A DNA stretch of 35,700 nucleotides, from NCBI GenBank assembly GCA_021296065.1, contig JAGWBD010000023.1, positions 1-35,700 of the forward strand. The letters run 5' to 3'. Each line of letters opens with the position of its first letter. Positions within the stretch are counted from its first letter, which is position 1. The translations under genes were made by a program, and so were the position numbers. Below, in pieces: positions 31,419-35,700 of the stretch. The notes below the pieces were generated by a model, which did not search any database, was not told the DNA's origin, and worked only from the letters and a program-made list of their open reading frames with translations. Source of the DNA: Anaerolineae bacterium (GTDB lineage: Bacteria; Chloroflexota; Anaerolineae; Aggregatilineales; Phototrophicaceae).

Positions 31419-31476
31419 CAGCGATTCCAGCCATGTACAATGACCGACCTGATCAGCAAGCCGGAAGCGAGGACTC

Positions 31477-32472
31477 GTGTCGCAGGGAAACGTCAAGGCC
31501 TGGACGGGCTTCTGGCTGCTGGGAATGATCTGGGGTTCTTCCTTCCTCTTCATTCGCATCAGTATTACCGGCAGCGGTCTGTTTTCCGGCTCTGGCGGTG
31601 GCGGCTTCACAACCTTTGAAATCGTCTTCATTCGTACCCTGCTGGGCGCGCTGGGCCTGGCCGCCCTGGTGTTCAAGGGGGGTCACCCCCTGCCTCGTGA
31701 CCGGCACACCCTCGGCGCGCTGCTTTTTATCGGCCTGGGCAACGTTGTCCTGCCCTTCCTCCTCATCACCTGGAGCGAACAGTTCATCAGCAGCGGTATG
31801 GCCGCCGTGCTGCAGGCCAGCGCCGCGCTCTTCGGTCTGGTCGTCGCCCATTTTCTCTTCGCCGATGATCGCATTACGCCACGCAAGATCGTGGGGCTGA
31901 TCACCGGCTTCGGCGGTGTGCTGCTGCTCTTCCAGGGCAACCTCGGCGGCCAGCAAAGCCTGGCAGGCATGACCGCCATGGTGCTGGCCTCCCTCTGCTA
32001 CGCTGTCTTTACCTCCTGGGGGCGCAAGCTGATTCAGCGCAACATGCCTCCCGTCCTGCTGGCCACGGCCACAATGGTCGTCGGCGCGCTCGTCACCGGC
32101 CCCATGGCGCTGTTCCACGGCCTGACCCCGCTGCAGGACATCAGTGCCGACGCCTGGACAGCCGTGCTTACCCTTGGTCTGCTGAACACCTTTGTCGCCT
32201 ACAGCATTTACTACTTTCTGGTGCGTGAACTGGGCGTGGCGCGCACCACCATGGTCACCTACGTGATCCCGGCGGTGGGGGTGGCGCTGGGCGCGCTACT
32301 CCTTGCTGAAGAAGTTGGATTGGTGCTGCTAACGGGCGGCGCGCTGATCCTTGCCGGCATCGCAATCGTTAACTTGCGCACAAGGCGACTGCCCGCCCGG
32401 TTGCAGCAGGGGTCGGGCTTTGTCCAGACCAATAGGCAGGCGTGCCCGCCAAATCGTGACAGGGCCCCGTAA
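31477..32472 (+). CDS. EamA-family (DMT) permease
   Basis: 331 residues from GTG 31477, with GAGGA just upstream. Ten hydrophobic segments form the two EamA repeats: the first opens WLLGMIWGSSFLFIRISITG, a standard EamA start, and the second begins after the mid-protein loop (GRKLIQRNMPPVLLATATM). It ends LILAGIAIVNLRTRR and a tail of about 30 residues. The family moves metabolites such as amino acids, nucleobases or sugars across the inner membrane; specificity is unknown. Divergent from the kinase. A 5' flank plus its last 25 codons recur at 34639-34850 as a deleted copy. Confidence 0.88.
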   Translation: MSQGNVKAWTGFWLLGMIWGSSFLFIRISITGSGLFSGSGGGGFTTFEIVFIRTLLGALGLAALVFKGGHPLPRDRHTLGALLFIGLGNVVLPFLLITWSEQFISSGMAAVLQASAALFGLVVAHFLFADDRITPRKIVGLITGFGGVLLLFQGNLGGQQSLAGMTAMVLASLCYAVFTSWGRKLIQRNMPPVLLATATMVVGALVTGPMALFHGLTPLQDISADAWTAVLTLGLLNTFVAYSIYYFLVRELGVARTTMVTYVIPAVGVALGALLLAEEVGLVLLTGGALILAGIAIVNLRTRRLPARLQQGSGFVQTNRQACPPNRDRAP

Positions 32473-32608
32473 TCCAGACCGGTCCTGTCCCGAACCCGGT
32501 CCTTTCTGTAGCGCGTGCCCGCAAGCAAAAGGGAAGGGCCGGACGCCGGGCGGGCGCACCTGTTTCTCAGATGTACGCGGCGCGATTGTAACGGCGCCAG
32601 CGCTCGCT

Positions 32609-34558
32609 TCATCCTGCGCACAGCCCTGACAGGGGGATATCGACCGCGTAGCGCCAGGGACGGCCCTGTTTATCGAGGGCGTTCACAGGCGCGAGCGAAG
32701 GGTATTCGTACACGCCTACGCGCCAACTCCCGCCAGGCAAGTCATTGAGCGAAAGACCGAAATCCACAGTCGAAAGGATGACATCGCCGGCACGCCATTG
32801 CGGGGAATCCCAGGCCGGGACATCGCGCTGCGCCAGCAAATTCCCCGCTGCGTCCAGCAGATGGTTGAAGAAATGGAAACGGGTATCGCCAGCCGCGCCG
32901 GGAATCCAGTGCAGGCGCATGCGGCCGGCGTCACAATCCGGCACGTCATGGCCGATCAGACGCAGGCCATTGGCGAAACCCGGTCGTTCGGGCAAGGGGA
33001 ATTGCGGCGCCGGCGCCGCGCCGCCCGGCAGCAGGAAGAGTCGGTAAAGGGCATTGCGGGTCAATGCCGCCGCGCTCTCATAACCTTGCGGCAGGGTTCC
33101 CTGATTCGAGTCGATAAGCCAGACACTCGCTTGCGCCGGGTAGACGAGATGCGCTTCGCGCGTGTTCAGGATGCGTGTCGCAGGGTTTCCGGCAAGGTGG
33201 GGCATGGCGTGGGCAAGCTGTTCGTACTCCACCCCGTAAACGGGGCGCAGTGCCACAAACAGTTCGGCCGCCATGCCTGCATCGATGGCCTCGCGCGCCG
33301 CAGTGGCGATTGCCAGTTGCGCGGACAGGGGCGCGCCGCCGCCGACCGCCCGGATTTCCGCGTCATCGCGCGCCACCCCCGCACGCACAAACTGCGCACT
33401 TTGCCAGATGGCATTGGCGTTCAGCGCGCACCAGGCAAGCAGGATCGCGGCAACCGGCCTGCGCCAACCACGTCGCAGCGCCGTCCAGCCCGCGGCCAGC
33501 GCGAGGAAAGGCGCGGGCAAGAGCGGCAGGTAATAGATGATGGCGTAGGAAGAATAGGACACGGCAGGAAACGCCAAGGGCAGGAGCAACCAGGGCGCCA
33601 GCACACGATATGGCGCCCGCCCTGGCGCCCGGGCCGCCTGCCAGAGCACCCAGGCGCCGGCAAGCGCGTAAGACAACATCGCGACGGGCGCCAGGGAGTC
33701 GAGCGGCGCGAAATGCACTCGCAGGCCCGCCAGGCCATCGCCGCGCAACCAGCGCTCCAGGTTGGCCGCGGCCAAAAAATCCATGAGCGGTTGCCAGTTG
33801 TAGATCAACTCGCGCTTTCCCTCGCCAACAAAGGGCAGGCGCCCCTGGTTGATAACAGTCGCTCCGCTCACATGGGCGCCCAGCCAGGGCAGGGCCGGCA
33901 AGAGGCCCGGCGCCAGGCCCATAGCGGCCGCCCGCCAGGAAAACACACGGGCCCGGATGCTGACACCGCTCAACAAGGCGCTGCTGATGAGGAAGATTAC
34001 GCCGCCGGGGTGCAGTTGAAAGAGCCAGGCGGCCGCCGCCCAACTCAATGCCCACCAGCGTCTCCGCCGCTCATGATGCGCCAGGGCAGTACCCCAGGCC
34101 CAGAGCATCACAAAGGCGGGCATCTGCGTGTTGCTCCAGATGCGGCTGGCGTTGAAGGCATCCCAGGGCGCCGTGGCCAGCAGCAGTGCAGCGATGGCCG
34201 CTGCCGGCCAGCCCCAGTAACGGCGCGCAAATTGCCAGCACAGCGCCAGCGCCACCAGGTTCAGGCCAACGTTCCATAGCAACAACGCATGGACCTGCGA
34301 GAAAAGCAAATACGGTGGCGCGTAGAGATAGATGGAGAGAGGAAAGTTGTCGTATCCGCCGGTCAACGCGAAAAAATGGGTGCGGAACACCCCCTCGCGC
34401 GCCAGTTCCCAGGCATACTGGGCGATTCGCGCCTGGTCGAGCTGAAAGTGGGCGTTTTCCACCAGACTCAGGCGGAGCAGGGCTGCCAGCAGGAGGATGC
34501 CGCCGAAAAGCAGCGAGGGCCAACGCAGGCCGGGTCGCATCGACCTCAAACCCTTCAT
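32609..34558 (-). CDS. GT-C membrane glycosyltransferase-like protein (PMT/ArnT type)
   Basis: 649 residues with about ten hydrophobic segments in the first 430 residues, then a soluble C-terminal domain. After the first helix the loop reads ENAHFQLDQARIAQYAWELA, with the acidic residue expected for GT-C transferases, which use polyprenyl-phosphate sugars at the outer face. The C-terminal part (IGHDVPDCDAGRMRLHW then GDTRFHFFNHLLDAAGNLLA) is beta-rich, as in carbohydrate-binding tails. The acceptor is unknown. ATG 34558 is used; ATG 34540 is the alternative, with GAGG three bases upstream. The gene lies convergent to EamA, 136 bases apart, a gap in which I see no feature. Confidence 0.8.
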   Translation of the reverse strand: MKGLRSMRPGLRWPSLLFGGILLLAALLRLSLVENAHFQLDQARIAQYAWELAREGVFRTHFFALTGGYDNFPLSIYLYAPPYLLFSQVHALLLWNVGLNLVALALCWQFARRYWGWPAAAIAALLLATAPWDAFNASRIWSNTQMPAFVMLWAWGTALAHHERRRRWWALSWAAAAWLFQLHPGGVIFLISSALLSGVSIRARVFSWRAAAMGLAPGLLPALPWLGAHVSGATVINQGRLPFVGEGKRELIYNWQPLMDFLAAANLERWLRGDGLAGLRVHFAPLDSLAPVAMLSYALAGAWVLWQAARAPGRAPYRVLAPWLLLPLAFPAVSYSSYAIIYYLPLLPAPFLALAAGWTALRRGWRRPVAAILLAWCALNANAIWQSAQFVRAGVARDDAEIRAVGGGAPLSAQLAIATAAREAIDAGMAAELFVALRPVYGVEYEQLAHAMPHLAGNPATRILNTREAHLVYPAQASVWLIDSNQGTLPQGYESAAALTRNALYRLFLLPGGAAPAPQFPLPERPGFANGLRLIGHDVPDCDAGRMRLHWIPGAAGDTRFHFFNHLLDAAGNLLAQRDVPAWDSPQWRAGDVILSTVDFGLSLNDLPGGSWRVGVYEYPSLAPVNALDKQGRPWRYAVDIPLSGLCAG

Positions 34559-34638
34559 CTGCAGTCCGGAGGGACGATCACCCGCGGATGGTCAGCGGGC
34601 AATCCGGCCGCCCTGTACGGAACATGGGGAACGTGTCG

Positions 34639-34850
34639 GGCATCCCGACCAGCGCCGGGGCGCAGGGGAGCGTTATTCTTGTCATGTCTTCTTAAACACC
34701 GGCCACCCGGAACAGTATACTGCAGCGCTTTCAGCCATGTACACTGGCCGACCTGATCCGCAGCCCGGAAGCGAGGAGATCGGTCTGCTGCTGGTCACTG
34801 GCGGGGCGCTGATCCTTGCCGGCATCGCCATCGTCAACCTGCGCAGGTAG
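34639..34850 (+). pseudogene. Deleted second copy of the kinase/EamA promoter region and EamA C-terminus
   Basis: Bases 34639-34777 align without gaps to 31335-31473 (139 bases each, about 120 identical by eye), including the first codons of the kinase in reverse, the CAGTATACTG box and the EamA leader. At GAGGA the similarity jumps to the end of EamA: 34773-34850 encodes EEIGLLLVTGGALILAGIAI then VNLRR, matching 32308 onward. So about 0.83 kb of EamA was lost between short matching bases. A short open frame, ATG 34737 to TAG 34850 (37 residues), remains and could still encode one membrane helix. It is a remnant of duplication. Confidence 0.8.
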
Positions 34851-34858
34851 TGCGCGGC

Positions 34859-35700
34859 TCAGGATGTCGCCTGGCTGTGCGTGACGATGAGAGAAAACCT
34901 TTCGTCCGCCACGCGGAACTCGTATTCTCCGTTTGGATAATGCGGATAGATGTCAAAGGTGAGCAGTTGCCACGAGTCCGCGCGCCTGCTTTCCAGGACA
35001 GTGCCGGCGTGAACAAAATCTGCCGTGGTGTCAGGAGGGACTCCGATCCTCACCTGGTCCCCTGGCCGCGCCTCGCGTATCACGGGTGGGACCACCGTCT
35101 GGAAGTCGGGCAGTGCCTCGTTTTCGTCCCTGCTGTAGAAGCTTATGCCGTTGTGTCCAAGGGGAATGTGGTAAATCCGGTGTTAATTCTCGTTTATCCA
35201 GTTGATACGGGCGCCCGGCGGGAAATCCAGATGCGCCTCGACCTCAACGAGCCAAAAGTGAGGGAAGGGCGCAAAGACCCGCTCCATCATGGCGGGCACG
35301 TCGGCAGCATAGCCGGGCACACCCGTGACATTCAGGGGCTCCGCACAGGCATCCTTCGGTCCGTCATAGCCAACCCGGTCCAGGTTGTAGTAGACGACGG
35401 GCTTTCGACCACCGGAAACAAAAAAGGTCTTGTCGTCCCCTGTCGTCAGGGAGGTAACGGCCGCCATCATACTACGGTACCCGTCCCTGAAATAACGGCC
35501 ATCACGTCGTTCCAGAGTCCTGAAACCGCTCAGGACAAGCAGCCCGGCGCATACCAGAACTCCGGCCAGACGCAGCCGCCGACGCTGAAGAATTGTCGCC
35601 AGACCCATGCCAAACCCTGCAAATGCAAAGGGCGCAAAGACAATGAAGTGTCGTTCCTGCAGGTCACTGATATAGAAGGGAACGAAAGGCAGACCCAGGG
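34859..35700 (-). pseudogene. C-terminal part of a GT-C membrane protein gene, interrupted by an in-frame stop (5' end outside window)
   Basis: On the minus strand, the frame is open from the window edge (FYISDLQERHFIVFAPFAFA onward; the ATG at 35608 is internal) to TAA at 35183-35185, after INWINEN. It reads on in the same frame after the stop as HRIYHIPLGHNGISFYSRDE and continues to TGA at 34859. The C-terminal pattern W-x-x-E-N, then a short strand and Y-x-R fits the tail of PMT-type glycosyltransferases, so the stop seems to cut one protein into two. A GTG at 35095 could start a separate 78-residue product. Either it is a pseudogene, a sequencing error, or two separate genes. Confidence 0.55.

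Noticed and set aside
31433-31476. Upstream open frame (MYNDRPDQQ) as a leader peptide of EamA
   Set aside because: No ribosome site is visible and the frame runs out of step into the EamA gene; kept only as part of the duplicated leader.
1-35700. tRNA, rRNA, CRISPR or insertion-sequence elements
   Set aside because: No tRNA-like arms, no repeat-spacer array, no transposase motif and no terminal inverted repeats with target duplications were seen.

Overview
The window is about 35.7 kb of GC-rich bacterial DNA, densely coded, with most genes on the minus strand in short operons. No rRNA, tRNA, CRISPR array, transposase or phage gene was recognised, and no stretch over 300 bases lacks a gene or gene remnant. 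The family mix (several ABC importers, SAF-domain dehydrogenase, split hydantoinase subunits, BKACE enzyme, PucC-like MFS carrier, GT-C membrane glycosyltransferases, DUF3048 protein) suggests a heterotrophic member of Chloroflexota, perhaps Caldilineae/Anaerolineae. That placement is inference from gene content, not from a marker gene.

Layout. (1) 1-1691: the last two genes of a carbohydrate ABC importer, plus strand, the first cut by the window edge. (2) 1713-2326: two tandem related small coiled-coil/membrane genes, minus strand, one frameshifted. (3) 2419-6363: minus-strand group of SAF-domain dehydrogenase, 2-hydroxyacid dehydrogenase, TIM-barrel sugar isomerase-like protein and uracil-DNA glycosylase; with the adjacent importer it looks like a sugar or sugar-acid catabolic locus. 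(4) 6518-7678: a flavin amine oxidase of the sarcosine/N-methyltryptophan oxidase family, plus strand, behind a promoter-bearing repeat. (5) 7635-15857: a minus-strand operon with a GntR/LacI-type regulator, a Dpp/Opp-type solute-binding protein, two permeases, two ATPases and a membrane protein. (6) 16051-16785: RraA-like protein. (7) 16888-19427: thiN, a DUF402 gene and a PucC-family carrier, with a clear sigma-70 promoter and operator-like palindrome in front of the carrier. (8) 19501-23495: plus-strand DUF3048 protein, a large secreted peptidase-like protein that has lost its zinc motif and carries a PDZ-like segment, and a TIR-HTH fusion. (9) 23492-30700: minus-strand catabolic region: DtxR-like regulator with an altered metal site, HyuA, a 95-residue protein, metallophosphoesterase, then (behind a second copy of the promoter-bearing repeat) HpcH/HpaI aldolase, HyuB and a BKACE enzyme. 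(10) 30764-35700: P-loop kinase, EamA permease, GT-C membrane protein, a deleted second copy of the EamA locus, and a second GT-C gene interrupted by a stop and cut by the window edge.

The most unusual items are the TIR-HTH protein, the repeat that places a -10 box in front of two unrelated transcription units, the BKACE enzyme with Met in place of the Kce Glu14, the DtxR-like protein lacking primary metal ligands, the peptidase-like protein without HExxH, and the eroded EamA duplicate. Family assignments rest on motif recognition by eye; no database was searched.
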